DNA of 64,000 bases from Variovorax paradoxus. GTDB lineage: Bacteria; Pseudomonadota; Gammaproteobacteria; Burkholderiales; Burkholderiaceae_C. The stretch is taken from contig NZ_JAGGNW010000002.1 in the NCBI RefSeq assembly GCF_018614875.1, positions 248,001-312,000 on the forward strand. Reading direction: 5' to 3'. This document shows, piece by piece, positions 28,885-37,728 of this stretch; positions within the stretch are counted from its first letter, which is position 1, and each line of letters opens with the position of its first letter. Under the pieces are notes generated by a model. That model searched no databases, was not told the DNA's origin, and saw only the letters and a program-made list of their open reading frames with translations. Position numbers and translations under genes: made by a program.

Positions 28885-29862
28885 ATGAACGAAGCCTTCG
28901 AACGCGCCATGGCCGCGTTCGAGCCGGCGCATCTGCCGCTGGCGGTGGGCTTCAGCGGCGGCGCGGATTCCACGGCCTTGCTGGCTGCTTGCGCATCGGC
29001 CTGGCCGGGGCAGGTGCTTGCCTTTCATGTGCATCACGGCCTGCAGGCCGCGGCCGACGATTTCGAGCGCCATTGCGCGGCCGTGTGCGAGCGCCTTGGC
29101 GTGCCGCTGGTGGTGCACCGCGTGGACGCACGCCATGCGCAGGGCGCCAGCCCCGAAGATGCGGCACGCCGCGCCCGCTACCAGGCCTTTGCGGCGATGG
29201 CGCGCATGGACGCGACGGCTGGCGCTATCAAATCGATAGTCCTGGGGCACCATGCCGACGACCAGGTCGAAACCCTTCTGCTGGCCCTCTCCAGGGGCGC
29301 GGGCCTGCCGGGCCTCGCTGCCATGCCCGCGCATGCGCAGCGCAACGGCCTGGACATCCATCGTCCGCTCTTGTCGGTGCCTGGGGCCGACATTCGGGCA
29401 TGGCTGAAAGGCCTCGATCTGCCCTGGATCGAAGACCCGACCAACGAAGACGAGCGCTACACCCGCAACCGGATTCGCGCCGTGCTGCTGCCCGCGCTGG
29501 CGCGGACTTTTCCCCAGTTCCGCTCCACCTTCGCCCGCAGCATCGGGCATGCCGCGCAGGCGCAGGAACTGCTGGGCGAACTCGCGGCGCAAGACCTGGC
29601 CCTGGTGGGCCACCCGCCCCGCATCGCCGCGCTGCAGGCGCTTTCGCGCGCGCGGCAGGCCAATGTGCTGCGGCACTGGCTGATGCAGGCGCACGGCTGT
29701 GCGCCCAGCGCGGCGCAGCTGGACCAGCTGCTGGACCAGGTTCGCGCCTGCACCACCCGCGGCCACCGGATCCACCTCAAGGTGGCCAATGGTTTCGCCC
29801 TGCGCAGGGGCGATTCTCTGCATTGGTACAATTCCGGGCCCTCGCCCAAGGCTTCGCGCTGA
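28885..29862 (+). CDS. tilS: tRNA(Ile)-lysidine synthase
   Basis: A 325-residue N-type ATP pyrophosphatase with the PP-loop GFSGGADST near residue 23 and GHHADDQVETLLLAL. It converts C34 of tRNA-Ile(CAU) to lysidine. The protein is shorter than E. coli TilS (432 aa), ending after the middle domain. A small inverted repeat, CTATC-AAATC-GATAG, at 29225-29239 encodes an unusual AIKSI insertion just before the conserved GHHADD. Confidence 0.94.
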   Translation: MNEAFERAMAAFEPAHLPLAVGFSGGADSTALLAACASAWPGQVLAFHVHHGLQAAADDFERHCAAVCERLGVPLVVHRVDARHAQGASPEDAARRARYQAFAAMARMDATAGAIKSIVLGHHADDQVETLLLALSRGAGLPGLAAMPAHAQRNGLDIHRPLLSVPGADIRAWLKGLDLPWIEDPTNEDERYTRNRIRAVLLPALARTFPQFRSTFARSIGHAAQAQELLGELAAQDLALVGHPPRIAALQALSRARQANVLRHWLMQAHGCAPSAAQLDQLLDQVRACTTRGHRIHLKVANGFALRRGDSLHWYNSGPSPKASR

Positions 29863-29932
29863 CGGCTTGCAGGGCGCCGCGCTGGCACTCGGGAGTGCAG
29901 CGCCGGCCCTTCCCATTTCTCTGAATTCATCC

Positions 29933-31201
29933 ATGGCATTGATCGTTCACAAATACGGCGGTACGTCGATGGGCTCGACCGAGCGCATCAGGAATGTCGC
30001 CAAGCGCGTCGCCAAGTGGGCGCGCGCCGGCCACCAGATGATCGTGGTCCCGAGTGCCATGAGCGGCGAAACCAATCGCCTGCTCGGCCTGGCCAAGGAA
30101 CTGGCCCCGAGCAAACCGAGCGACGCCCACGGGCGCGAGCTCGACATGCTCGCCTCGACCGGCGAACAGGCTTCCTCCGCGCTGCTGGCCATTGCGCTGC
30201 AGGCCGAAGGCATGGAAGCCGTGAGCTACGCGGGCTGGCAGGTGTCGGTGCGTACCGACAATTCGTACACCAAGGCGCGCATCGAGAGCATCGACGACGA
30301 GCGCGTGCGCGCCGACTTGGACGCCGGCAAGGTGGTCGTCATCACCGGCTTCCAGGGCGTGGACGATGAGGGCAACATCACCACGCTGGGCCGCGGCGGC
30401 AGCGACACCTCGGCCGTGGCCATTGCGGCCGCTATGAAGGCGCACGAGTGCCTGATCTACACCGACGTCGACGGTGTCTACACCACCGATCCGCGCGTCG
30501 AGCCCGATGCGCGCCGCCTCTCGACCGTGAGCTTCGAAGAAATGCTCGAAATGGCGAGCCTGGGCTCCAAGGTGCTGCAGATCCGCTCGGTGGAATTCGC
30601 CGGCAAGTACAAGGTGCCGCTGCGTGTGCTCTCGAGCTTCACGCCGTGGGACATCGACATCAATGAAGAGGCCAAGTCCGGCACGCTGATCACTTTCGAG
30701 GAAGACGAAAACATGGAACAAGCCGTCGTATCCGGCATCGCTTTCAACCGCGACGAGGCCAAGATCTCGGTGCTCGGCGTGCCCGACAAGCCGGGCATCG
30801 CGTATCACATCCTCGGTGCGGTGGCGGACGCCAACATCGAAGTCGACGTGATCATCCAGAACCTCAGCAAGGACGGCCGAACCGACTTCAGCTTCACCGT
30901 GCACCGCAACGAGTATGCGAAGACGGTCGACCTGCTGCAGTCGAGGGTCATGCCCTCGCTGGGCGCGACCGAGATCGTGGGCGACACCAAGATCTGCAAG
31001 GTCAGCATCGTGGGCATCGGCATGCGCAGCCACGTCGGCGTTGCCAGCAAGATGTTCCGCGTGCTGAGCGAAGAGGGCATCAATATCCAGATGATTTCCA
31101 CCAGCGAGATCAAGACCTCGGTCGTGATCGACGAAAAATATATGGAATTGGCCGTGCGCGCGTTGCACAAAGCCTTCGATCTGGACCAACCGGCCGCCTG
31201 A
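29933..31201 (+). CDS. lysC: Aspartate kinase
   Basis: A 422-residue kinase for the first step of Lys/Thr/Met synthesis. The N-terminal kinase domain begins MALIVHKYGGTSMGS and carries GRGGSDTSAVA. Two ACT domains follow from about residue 265. An in-frame ATG at MEQAVVSG (30713) could start a separate regulatory subunit, as in the alpha2-beta2 aspartate kinases, but this is not shown here. Lysine/threonine feedback is expected from the ACT domains. Confidence 0.96.
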   Translation: MALIVHKYGGTSMGSTERIRNVAKRVAKWARAGHQMIVVPSAMSGETNRLLGLAKELAPSKPSDAHGRELDMLASTGEQASSALLAIALQAEGMEAVSYAGWQVSVRTDNSYTKARIESIDDERVRADLDAGKVVVITGFQGVDDEGNITTLGRGGSDTSAVAIAAAMKAHECLIYTDVDGVYTTDPRVEPDARRLSTVSFEEMLEMASLGSKVLQIRSVEFAGKYKVPLRVLSSFTPWDIDINEEAKSGTLITFEEDENMEQAVVSGIAFNRDEAKISVLGVPDKPGIAYHILGAVADANIEVDVIIQNLSKDGRTDFSFTVHRNEYAKTVDLLQSRVMPSLGATEIVGDTKICKVSIVGIGMRSHVGVASKMFRVLSEEGINIQMISTSEIKTSVVIDEKYMELAVRALHKAFDLDQPAA

Positions 31202-31227
31202 CGGTGGCATAATCTCGGCTTCTTTCA

Positions 31228-31320
31228 GGAACTGTGACCGAGTGGCCGAAGGTGCTCCCCTGCTAAGGGAGTATGGGGTGTAGAGCCTCATCGAGGGTTC
31301 GAATCCCTCCGGTTCCGCCA
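31228..31320 (+). tRNA. tRNA-Ser, anticodon GCT
   Basis: 93 bases with CCA encoded. The acceptor arm GGAACTG pairs with CGGTTCC, the anticodon GCT is at 31262-31264 in the loop CTGCTAA, and there is a long class II variable arm and a T-loop GGTTCGAATCC. A CATAAT -10-like element lies at 31208-31213. The C1 gene block begins directly after it. Confidence 0.97.
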
Positions 31321-31330
31321 GATAGCAACA

Positions 31331-31355
31331 AAAACGCCCCTCACGGGGCGTTTTT
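31331..31355 (+). terminator. Intrinsic terminator after tRNA-Ser
   Basis: The stem ACGCCCC-TCAC-GGGGCGT is flanked by AAAA and TTTTT, giving a classical rho-independent terminator 10 bases after the tRNA. Confidence 0.9.
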
Positions 31356-31414
31356 CATTGGGGCGCCGCGCCGCAGCGGCCATCCCTGCCGCCGCCCCGC
31401 GCTCCGTGACACAT

Positions 31415-31432
31415 TGTCCCGCTCCTGGGACA
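31415..31432. promoter_or_regulatory. Candidate upstream activator site for the sigma54 activator
   Basis: A perfect inverted repeat, TGTCCC-N6-GGGACA, centred about 88 bases upstream of the predicted transcription start from the -24/-12 element at 31486-31501. This is the expected distance for an enhancer site of an AcoR/NtrC-type activator. Binding by the activator encoded at 39036-41090 is inference. Confidence 0.55.
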
Positions 31433-31485
31433 TCGCCGGCCTCCCGAACGCGCCCAGGCTGCGGTGCCCCCTCTGGGCGCATGGA

Positions 31486-31501
31486 CGGAACGGCCCTTGC
31501 T
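31486..31501 (+). promoter_or_regulatory. Sigma54 (-24/-12) promoter of the beta-RFAP synthase operon
   Basis: CGGAACGGCCCTTGCT matches the consensus TGGCACG-N4-TTGCW at 10 of 12 defined positions, with the invariant GG and GC spaced by 10 bases. Transcription should start near 31512, which would place the usable ATG at 31547 and exclude the in-frame ATGs at 31481 and 31502. Confidence 0.6.
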
Positions 31502-31546
31502 ATGACATGCGAGTCCATGACTTCGCCTCATCGCCCACCGCCGCTC

Positions 31547-32590
31547 ATGACTTCCGCCGACTTCGCCTTTGCTTCCAGGCTCGATCAGGGCGTTCGCACG
31601 GTGAGCGTGAGCGCGCCCGGGCGCCTGCACCTGGGTTTTCTCGACCCCTCGGGCTCGCTGGGGCGTGCGTTCGGCAGCCTCGGGCTGGTGATCGACAACT
31701 TCACCACCGAGATCGAGCTGTCGGCGTCCGAATCAGACCACCTGGCGGCCGACACGCCGGCCGGCGGGGCGGAACTGGCCCGCGCCGCGGACTATCTGGC
31801 GGTGTTGAAGCAGCGCAGCGGCTGCCACGCGCCGCTCTCGCTGCGGCTGCGCCAAGCGCTGCCGGCGCATGCGGGCTTCGGCTCGGGCACGCAGCTCGCG
31901 TCGGCGATCGGGCGGGCCTTTGCCGAATGGCATGGCCTCGATCTGGACACGGGCACGCTGGCGCACTGGCTCGGCCGCGGCCTGCGCTCGGGGATCGGCA
32001 TTGCGGGTTTCGACAGTGGCGGCCTGCTGCTCGACGGCGGCCCGGGCGCCGACGGGCTGCCCGCGCCCCTGCTGTCGCGCATCCAGTTTCCCGAGGAATG
32101 GCGCGTCGTCGTCGTTCAGGACCCCGCGCACAAGGGCCTTTCGGGTGGCGCGGAGAAAAAGGCCATTGCGGCCTTGCCGCCCTTGCCGCAGGCGGGCGCG
32201 GCCGAGATCTGCCATCAGGTTCTGATGCGCGTGCTGCCCGGCGCCGCGCGTGCGGAGTTCGCGCCGTTCGCCGCGGGCGTCAACCGCATGCAGCAGCTGC
32301 TCGGCGAGCACTTCGCGCCGGCGCAGGGCGGCATCTACACGAGTGCGGCGGTCGGGCGGCTGATGCACTGGTTCGCGGATGCGAACCGCGGGCATGACGC
32401 AGCCATCGGCCAGAGCTCATGGGGCCCCACGAGTTTCGCGATCGTGCCTTCGCACGTGCGCGCCGAGATGCTGGTCGATGCCGCGCGCGCCTCCGGGCAG
32501 CTCGACCCGCGGCTGGACCTGCGCATCGTCGCGGGCCGCAACCGCGGGGCGGTGGTGCGCGACCGTAGCGCCGAGCCGCGCACACGCTGA
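31547..32590 (+). CDS. mptG: Beta-ribofuranosylaminobenzene 5'-phosphate synthase
   Basis: A 347-residue GHMP-kinase-fold enzyme that joins 4-aminobenzoate to PRPP with loss of CO2, the committed step of methanopterin synthesis. The family start VSVSAPGRLHLGFLDPSG is near residue 20, the GHMP loop PAHAGFGSGTQLA near residue 105, and KGLSGGAEKKA near residue 200. It is the first gene of the mptG-mtdB-ATP-grasp-mch-ATP-grasp-citG-like run. The start is chosen from the predicted sigma54 transcript; earlier in-frame ATGs at 31502 and 31517 exist. The PabB-PabC protein at 53540 would supply its substrate. Confidence 0.9.
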   Translation: MTSADFAFASRLDQGVRTVSVSAPGRLHLGFLDPSGSLGRAFGSLGLVIDNFTTEIELSASESDHLAADTPAGGAELARAADYLAVLKQRSGCHAPLSLRLRQALPAHAGFGSGTQLASAIGRAFAEWHGLDLDTGTLAHWLGRGLRSGIGIAGFDSGGLLLDGGPGADGLPAPLLSRIQFPEEWRVVVVQDPAHKGLSGGAEKKAIAALPPLPQAGAAEICHQVLMRVLPGAARAEFAPFAAGVNRMQQLLGEHFAPAQGGIYTSAAVGRLMHWFADANRGHDAAIGQSSWGPTSFAIVPSHVRAEMLVDAARASGQLDPRLDLRIVAGRNRGAVVRDRSAEPRTR

Positions 32591-32666
32591 ATCCGCTGCT
32601 GCTGCTGCAGATCGTTCACGCATCGCCAATCCTTCCACACGCAAACATCAACCAACGCAGGCCCTC

Positions 32667-33584
32667 ATGGAACGTCCCCGCATCCTTCACATGTTCACCC
32701 CCGGCCGGCAGATGAGCCCGTTCGACATCAACATGGCGGCCGACGCCGGCTACCAGATCATCGTGCCCTACTGCGAGGTGGGCCTCGACCGCATCACCGG
32801 GCTGACGCAGGACACCATCTTCTCGCGCGGGCCGAAAGGCGTGGCGCGCACCGGCATCTTCATCGGCGGACGCGATGCGCAGCTGGCGGCCGACATGCTC
32901 GAGCGCGCACGAACCTCGATGGTCAAGCCCTTCGTGGTCTCGTTGATGGCCGACCCGAGCGGCGCCTACACCACGGCCGCGGCCATGGTGGCTTGCGTCG
33001 AGGCCGCGCTGAAGCGCCACCACGCCCAGGGCCTCGAAGGCCAGCGCGTGGTGATCCTTGGCGGCACGGGCCCGGTGGGGCGCGTGGCCGGCGTGATCGC
33101 GGCGCAGGCCGGGGCCGACGTGTACCTGTCCAGCCGCAACGGCATCGACGCGGCACAGGAAGCGGCGGATGAAACCGGGCAGCGCTTCGGTGTGAAATTG
33201 CACGGCCTTTCGGGTGGCGACCCCGATGCCGTGCGCCGCTCCATCGCCGAGGCCGACGTGCTGCTGGCCTGCGCGGCGGCTGGCGTGCAGGTGGTGTCCC
33301 GCGAGGCGCTCGGTGCCGCAGCGCGGCTCAAGGTTGCGGCCGATGTGAACGCGGTGCCGCCCGAAGGCATTGCCGGCGTGGGCGTGATGGACGATGCCAA
33401 GCTGCTGGCCGGCACGCAGGCCGTGGCCATCGGCGCGCTGGCCGTGGGCAACGTCAAATACCAGACGCAGCACCGGCTGCTGGTGCAGATGTGCGAGGCT
33501 GAAAAAGCCCAGGTGCTGGGCTTTGCCGAAGCCTTTGCGGTGGCCCGCGCGTTTCTCGTCGAGCAGGCCGGAAAGACGGCTTGA
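32667..33584 (+). CDS. mtdB: NAD(P)-dependent methylene-tetrahydromethanopterin dehydrogenase
   Basis: A 305-residue dehydrogenase that oxidises methylene-H4MPT to methenyl-H4MPT, the second step of formaldehyde oxidation. The N-terminus HMFTPGRQMSPFDINMA is typical of MtdB. The Rossmann loop VVILGGTGPVGRVAG lies near residue 130. A 76-base spacer without a clear promoter separates it from mptG. Confidence 0.95.
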   Translation: MERPRILHMFTPGRQMSPFDINMAADAGYQIIVPYCEVGLDRITGLTQDTIFSRGPKGVARTGIFIGGRDAQLAADMLERARTSMVKPFVVSLMADPSGAYTTAAAMVACVEAALKRHHAQGLEGQRVVILGGTGPVGRVAGVIAAQAGADVYLSSRNGIDAAQEAADETGQRFGVKLHGLSGGDPDAVRRSIAEADVLLACAAAGVQVVSREALGAAARLKVAADVNAVPPEGIAGVGVMDDAKLLAGTQAVAIGALAVGNVKYQTQHRLLVQMCEAEKAQVLGFAEAFAVARAFLVEQAGKTA

Positions 33585-33598
33585 AGCCAGCACACGCA

Positions 33599-34741
33599 AT
33601 GCCGACGATTGCCGTTGCCGCCATCTCCGCGCGCGCCATGGCCGAGGCGGCGGCAAGCGACGGCTTCAAGGTCGTTGCGCTCGATCTGTTCGGCGACGTC
33701 GACACGCGCCGTGCCGCTTCGCGCTGGCTGCCCATCGGTGCGCCTGGCAGCCTGCAGATCGATGCGGCGAGCGTGATGGTGGCGCTGCGGACGTTGGCAG
33801 AAGATGGCGAGCCGGTGCTGGGCTGGATCGCGGGCAGCGGCTTCGAAGGCGAGCCCGATTTGCTGGAAGAGGGCGCAGCGGTTCTGCCGCTGATCGGCAC
33901 CGCGCCCGCCGCCGTGCGGCGCCTGCGCGATCCGGCGGCCTTCTTCGGTTTTCTTGCGGCGCACGTCCTGCCTTTCCCGCAAGTGATGCTGCAGCCGCCC
34001 GAGGATCCCGCGGGATGGCTGATGAAAGACGCGCACGGCTGCGGCGGCTGGCATGTTCGCCACGCGCCCTGGTCGATGGACGAGCCGCCGTCTTCGCACC
34101 ACTACTTCCAGCGCGAAATGCCGGGGCTGCCGATGTCGGCCACCTTCATCGCCAACGGCCGCGATGTTCATGTGCTCGGCTTCAACGAGCAGACCGTGCG
34201 ACGCTTCGGCACGCGGCCTTTCGTGTTCTGTGGCGCCGTCGGCCCGGTGCCCGTGGCGGAGGGCGTGGCACGCCGCGTGACAGCCATCGCGCGCATGCTG
34301 ACCGTGGAGTTCGATCTGCGCGGGCTGTGCAGCCTCGACTTCATGCGCGACGGCAACGCCATCGGCGTGCTCGAAGTCAATCCCAGGCCGCCGGCCAGCA
34401 TGAGCCTCTACAGAAGGCCCGCCGGTTCGCCGGGCGTGATGCAAGCGCATCTGCGTGCCTGTCTGCATGGCGAGCTGCCGCCGCCGGTGCCATCGCATGC
34501 GCAGGAGGTCGAAGGCATCGAGATCGTCTTCGCGCGGCAGCCGGTCGAGCTCGACGCGGCCGCGGCACAGCGTCTCGCGGCATGGCCCGGCATTCGCGAC
34601 TTGCCGGAAGCCGGCCAGCGCTTCGACATCGACGACCCCTTGTGCACCCTGACCGCGAGCGGCAGCAACGCGCAGCAGGTGCGCGACCGCTTGAGCGAAG
34701 GCCGCGAGCGGCTGCTGCAATCACTGGAGACAAAGGCATGA
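33599..34741 (+). CDS. ATP-grasp protein of the H4MPT cluster
   Basis: A 380-residue ATP-grasp family protein. Seen features are the Lys/Gly segment LMKDAHGCGGWHVRHA near residue 145, QREMPGLPMSATF, and the metal/nucleotide segment LEVNPRPPASM near residue 262. Members occur with mch and mtdB in methylotrophs, and deletion of such a gene has been linked to methylofuran/H4MPT function, but the exact ligation is not certain to me. A TTG at 33581, with GGAAAG upstream and overlapping the mtdB stop as TTGA, may be the true start; the ATG has no ribosome binding site. The gene overlaps mch by 4 bases. Confidence 0.82.
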   Translation: MPTIAVAAISARAMAEAAASDGFKVVALDLFGDVDTRRAASRWLPIGAPGSLQIDAASVMVALRTLAEDGEPVLGWIAGSGFEGEPDLLEEGAAVLPLIGTAPAAVRRLRDPAAFFGFLAAHVLPFPQVMLQPPEDPAGWLMKDAHGCGGWHVRHAPWSMDEPPSSHHYFQREMPGLPMSATFIANGRDVHVLGFNEQTVRRFGTRPFVFCGAVGPVPVAEGVARRVTAIARMLTVEFDLRGLCSLDFMRDGNAIGVLEVNPRPPASMSLYRRPAGSPGVMQAHLRACLHGELPPPVPSHAQEVEGIEIVFARQPVELDAAAAQRLAAWPGIRDLPEAGQRFDIDDPLCTLTASGSNAQQVRDRLSEGRERLLQSLETKA

Positions 34742-35745
34742 GCAACACTTCCTCGCCAGCGGCCGCTTCGGGCCTGAGCGTCAACCTGCTGGCCCGGCCG
34801 CTGGTCGAGCGCCTGCTGGCCGATGCCGATGCGCTCGGGCTGCAGTTGCGCCGCGACGGCACCGGCGCGCACATCGTCGATGCCGGCATCGAGGCGCCCG
34901 GCGGCGTGGCGGCCGGCTTGCACATCGGCGAGATCTGCATGGGCGGGCTGGGGCACGTGAACCTGCGCTGCGGCGGCAGCGCCGAAGGCTGGCCCACGTG
35001 GCTCGACGTGCGCAGCTCGCAGCCGGTGCTGGCCTGCCTCGGCAGCCAGTACGCGGGCTGGAGCCTGGCGGCAACCAAGGAAGAGACCGGTGGCAAGAAA
35101 TTCTTCTCGCTCGGCTCGGGCCCGGCGCGCGCGCTGGCGGTCAAGGAAAAGCTCTTTGCCGAACTGGCCTATCGCGACCATGCGCCCTGCGGCGTGCTGG
35201 TGCTCGAAGTCGACCGCGCCCCGCCGAAGATCGTGATCGACAAGCTGCTGCGCGATTGCGGCCTGGCGGCGGAGGCGCTGACCTTGATCCTGACGCCCAC
35301 CACCAGCCTCGCGGGCACGACGCAGGTGGTGGCGCGCGTGCTCGAGGTGGCGCTGCACAAGGCGCACGAGCTGGGCTTTGCGCTGGGCAACATCGTCGAC
35401 GGCGCCGCCACCGCGCCGCTGCCGTCGCCGAGCGCCGACGGCGTCGAAGCCATGGGGCGCACCAACGATGCCATCCTGTACGGCGGCCGCGTGCACCTGA
35501 CGGTTCGAGGCGACGACGACGCGGCCCGCGGACTGGCCCGCGCGCTGCCGTCGCGCAATTCACGCGACCACGGACGCTCGTTCGCCGAGATATTCAAGGA
35601 GGTCGACTACGACTTCTACAAGATCGACGGCGCATTGTTCGCACCCGCCGAGGTGTGGGTGAGCAACATCGACAGCGGCAACACCTGGCACGGCGGCGCG
35701 CCCGACATGGCGCTGCTGCAGCGGCTGTGGCTGAAGGAGTCCTGA
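34738..35745 (+). CDS. mch: Methenyltetrahydromethanopterin cyclohydrolase
   Basis: A 335-residue enzyme that hydrolyses methenyl-H4MPT to N5-formyl-H4MPT. Family segments include SVNLLARPLVERLL near residue 14, EICMGGLGHV near residue 63 and GRTNDAILYGG near residue 240. GGAGAC lies upstream of the ATG, and the start overlaps the preceding ATP-grasp gene. No cofactor-binding residues are unusual. Confidence 0.95.
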   Translation: MSNTSSPAAASGLSVNLLARPLVERLLADADALGLQLRRDGTGAHIVDAGIEAPGGVAAGLHIGEICMGGLGHVNLRCGGSAEGWPTWLDVRSSQPVLACLGSQYAGWSLAATKEETGGKKFFSLGSGPARALAVKEKLFAELAYRDHAPCGVLVLEVDRAPPKIVIDKLLRDCGLAAEALTLILTPTTSLAGTTQVVARVLEVALHKAHELGFALGNIVDGAATAPLPSPSADGVEAMGRTNDAILYGGRVHLTVRGDDDAARGLARALPSRNSRDHGRSFAEIFKEVDYDFYKIDGALFAPAEVWVSNIDSGNTWHGGAPDMALLQRLWLKES

Positions 35746-35747
35746 CC

Positions 35748-36701
35748 GTGCGAGTCGTGATCATGACGGACGAAATCGGCTGGCACACGCGCCAGCTCCA
35801 GGCCGCGCTGCGCGCACGCGGCGCGGTGGGGCGCTGCGTCGATCTGGCCGACTGCAACATCGACACCACCGCGGCGTGGCATGGCCTGGTCATTCCCGGC
35901 TACGGCCGCGAGCTGCCCGATGCGGTGCTGGTGCGCGGCATTGCTGGCGGAAGCTTCGAGCAGGTCACCAAGCGCCTCGGCGTGCTGCATGCGCTGCGCG
36001 AACTGGGCGTGCCGGTCTACAACGACGCGCGCGCCATCGAGCGCTCGGTCGACAAGTCGATGACGAGCCTGCTGCTGCATGCCGCCCGCATTCCCGCCCC
36101 CGCCACCTGGACCACCGAATCGGCGGCGCAGGCGCGGCGCATCGCCATGCGCGAAACGGCCGCGGGCCATGCGCTGGTGCTCAAGCCCTTGTTCGGCTCG
36201 CAGGGCAAGAACCTGCAGCTCGTGGGCGAGGTCGATGGCGTGCACCATCCCATGCCCGACATCGATGCGGGCTACGCGGGCCTGGCCTATCTGCAGCGCT
36301 TCGTACCGCCCATGGCCTCGCCCGGTTTCGACTGGCGCGTGATGGTGGTGGGCGGACGCGCCGTGACCGCGATGCGGCGTGTCAGCGCGCACTGGATCCA
36401 CAACGTGGCGCAGGGCGCGCGCTGCGAACCGGCCGAGCTGTCGCCGGCACTCGCGCAGCTGGCCGAAGGCGCGGCGCTGGCGCTCGATATGGACTACGCG
36501 GGCGTGGACCTCATCGCCGCGGCCAGCGGGCCGAAGATCCAGGTGCTCGAGGTCAATGGCGTGGCCGCCTGGCAGGGGCTGCAGCGCGTCACGGGCTTCA
36601 ACATCGCCCGTGCCATCGTCGATGACCTGCTCGACCGCAAGCTGGCGCAGGCGCGCCGCCATGCGCAGCAGAGCCTGCCGCTGCCGGAGCGCCGCGCCTG
36701 A
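35748..36701 (+). CDS. RimK-type ATP-grasp glutamate ligase
   Basis: A 317-residue ATP-grasp ligase of the RimK/MptN type. Motifs: NDARAIERSVDKSMTSLLL near residue 88, VLKPLFGSQGKNL near residue 145, and the metal-binding IQVLEVNGVAAWQGL near residue 265. MptN in methanogens adds glutamate to H4MPT; here it could glutamylate H4MPT or methylofuran. The GTG start with AAGGAG at good spacing lies 2 bases after mch. The substrate is inferred from context. Confidence 0.85.
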   Translation: MRVVIMTDEIGWHTRQLQAALRARGAVGRCVDLADCNIDTTAAWHGLVIPGYGRELPDAVLVRGIAGGSFEQVTKRLGVLHALRELGVPVYNDARAIERSVDKSMTSLLLHAARIPAPATWTTESAAQARRIAMRETAAGHALVLKPLFGSQGKNLQLVGEVDGVHHPMPDIDAGYAGLAYLQRFVPPMASPGFDWRVMVVGGRAVTAMRRVSAHWIHNVAQGARCEPAELSPALAQLAEGAALALDMDYAGVDLIAAASGPKIQVLEVNGVAAWQGLQRVTGFNIARAIVDDLLDRKLAQARRHAQQSLPLPERRA

Positions 36702-37645
36702 TGATGATGAACGCGCGGCAGGCGGCCATCGAGCGTGCGCGGGCCTGCTTTCTGCGGGCCTGCTGGCTCGACGTGGCCGTGCGCAAACCCGGCAACGTGA
36801 GCCAGGCCTCGCCCGGCCATGGCATGCAGGCCTCGATGTTCATCGCCAGCGCAGAGGCCGCGGCCGGCGCGCTGTTCGCGCCCGGCTTGCGCGTGGGAGC
36901 GCGCATCGAGGCCGCCGTGGCCGCCACGTGGGCGGTGGCGGGCTGCAACACCAACCTCGGCATCCTGCTGCTGTGCGCGCCGATTGCGCTCGCGCTGGAG
37001 CAGCATCCCCATGCCGGAACCCCCGCGGCTCTGCGCGCAGCGGTGGAATCCGTGCTGGCCACGCTCGACATCGACGATGCCCGCGCCGCTTATCGCGCCA
37101 TTGCGCGCGCGCATCCCGGCGGGTTGGGAACCGCGCCGGCCGAAGACGTGCGCGATGCGCCCAGCGTCGATCTGCGTGCCGCCATGGCCCTTGCCGCGGA
37201 CCGCGACCTCATCGCACGCCAGTACCGCGACGGATTCGCGGACCTGTTCGCGCTGGCGTTCCAGGCGCCGGTCCACCCGGCGGGCTGGGGCGAGGCGCCG
37301 GCCAGCGCCGACGCACCGCCCGACGCCGCCACCGTGGCTTACGTCCAAAGGCTTTACCTGGCTTGCCTGGGCGCTTTTCCTGATTCACACATTGTTCGAA
37401 AACACGGCGAGCGCGTGGCACAGACTGTCATGACGGCGGCGCAGGCCTGGCGCGAGCGCGCCGACGCGGGCGTCGCGCTCGACGCCGACCCAGGCTTCGC
37501 TGCCTGGGACCTTTCCCTCAAGGCCGCAGGCGTCAACCCCGGGACCAGCGCCGATTTCACCGTGGCGGCGCTGCTGCTTTCGGGCTGGATCCGCTCCTGC
37601 GCCGCGCCCGCGCGCGAGGCGGCGAATGGATGGCACGGATCGTGA
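36701..37645 (+). CDS. CitG/MdcB-like triphosphoribosyl-dephospho-CoA synthase family protein
   Basis: A 314-residue all-helical protein with the family motifs DVAVRKPGNVSQASPGH near residue 22 and GCNTNLGILLLCAPIA near residue 82. True CitG/MdcB make the prosthetic group of citrate or malonate lyase, but no lyase is here. Homologues are constant members of bacterial H4MPT clusters, so it probably transfers a ribosyl- or phosphoribosyl-type group in cofactor synthesis. That role is not established. It overlaps the preceding stop by 1 base (TGATG). Confidence 0.82.
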   Translation: MMMNARQAAIERARACFLRACWLDVAVRKPGNVSQASPGHGMQASMFIASAEAAAGALFAPGLRVGARIEAAVAATWAVAGCNTNLGILLLCAPIALALEQHPHAGTPAALRAAVESVLATLDIDDARAAYRAIARAHPGGLGTAPAEDVRDAPSVDLRAAMALAADRDLIARQYRDGFADLFALAFQAPVHPAGWGEAPASADAPPDAATVAYVQRLYLACLGAFPDSHIVRKHGERVAQTVMTAAQAWRERADAGVALDADPGFAAWDLSLKAAGVNPGTSADFTVAALLLSGWIRSCAAPAREAANGWHGS

Positions 37646-37728
37646 TATCCATGGCATTGCGCTGGTCTTCCTGACCGGTGTCGTATTGACCCTAATCACC
37701 TTGGACCTCTGAGAGGAGACTCGAAACC

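Noticed and set aside
31228..31320. Insertion boundary proven at tRNA-Ser
   Set aside because: No duplicate of the tRNA 3' end and no integrase in the window; kept only as a hypothesis.
37585..37605. Sigma54-like GG-N10-GC spacing in the end of the CitG-like gene, upstream of fae
   Set aside because: TGGATC-N5-CTGC lacks TTGC and lies within coding sequence; too weak to count as a fae promoter.
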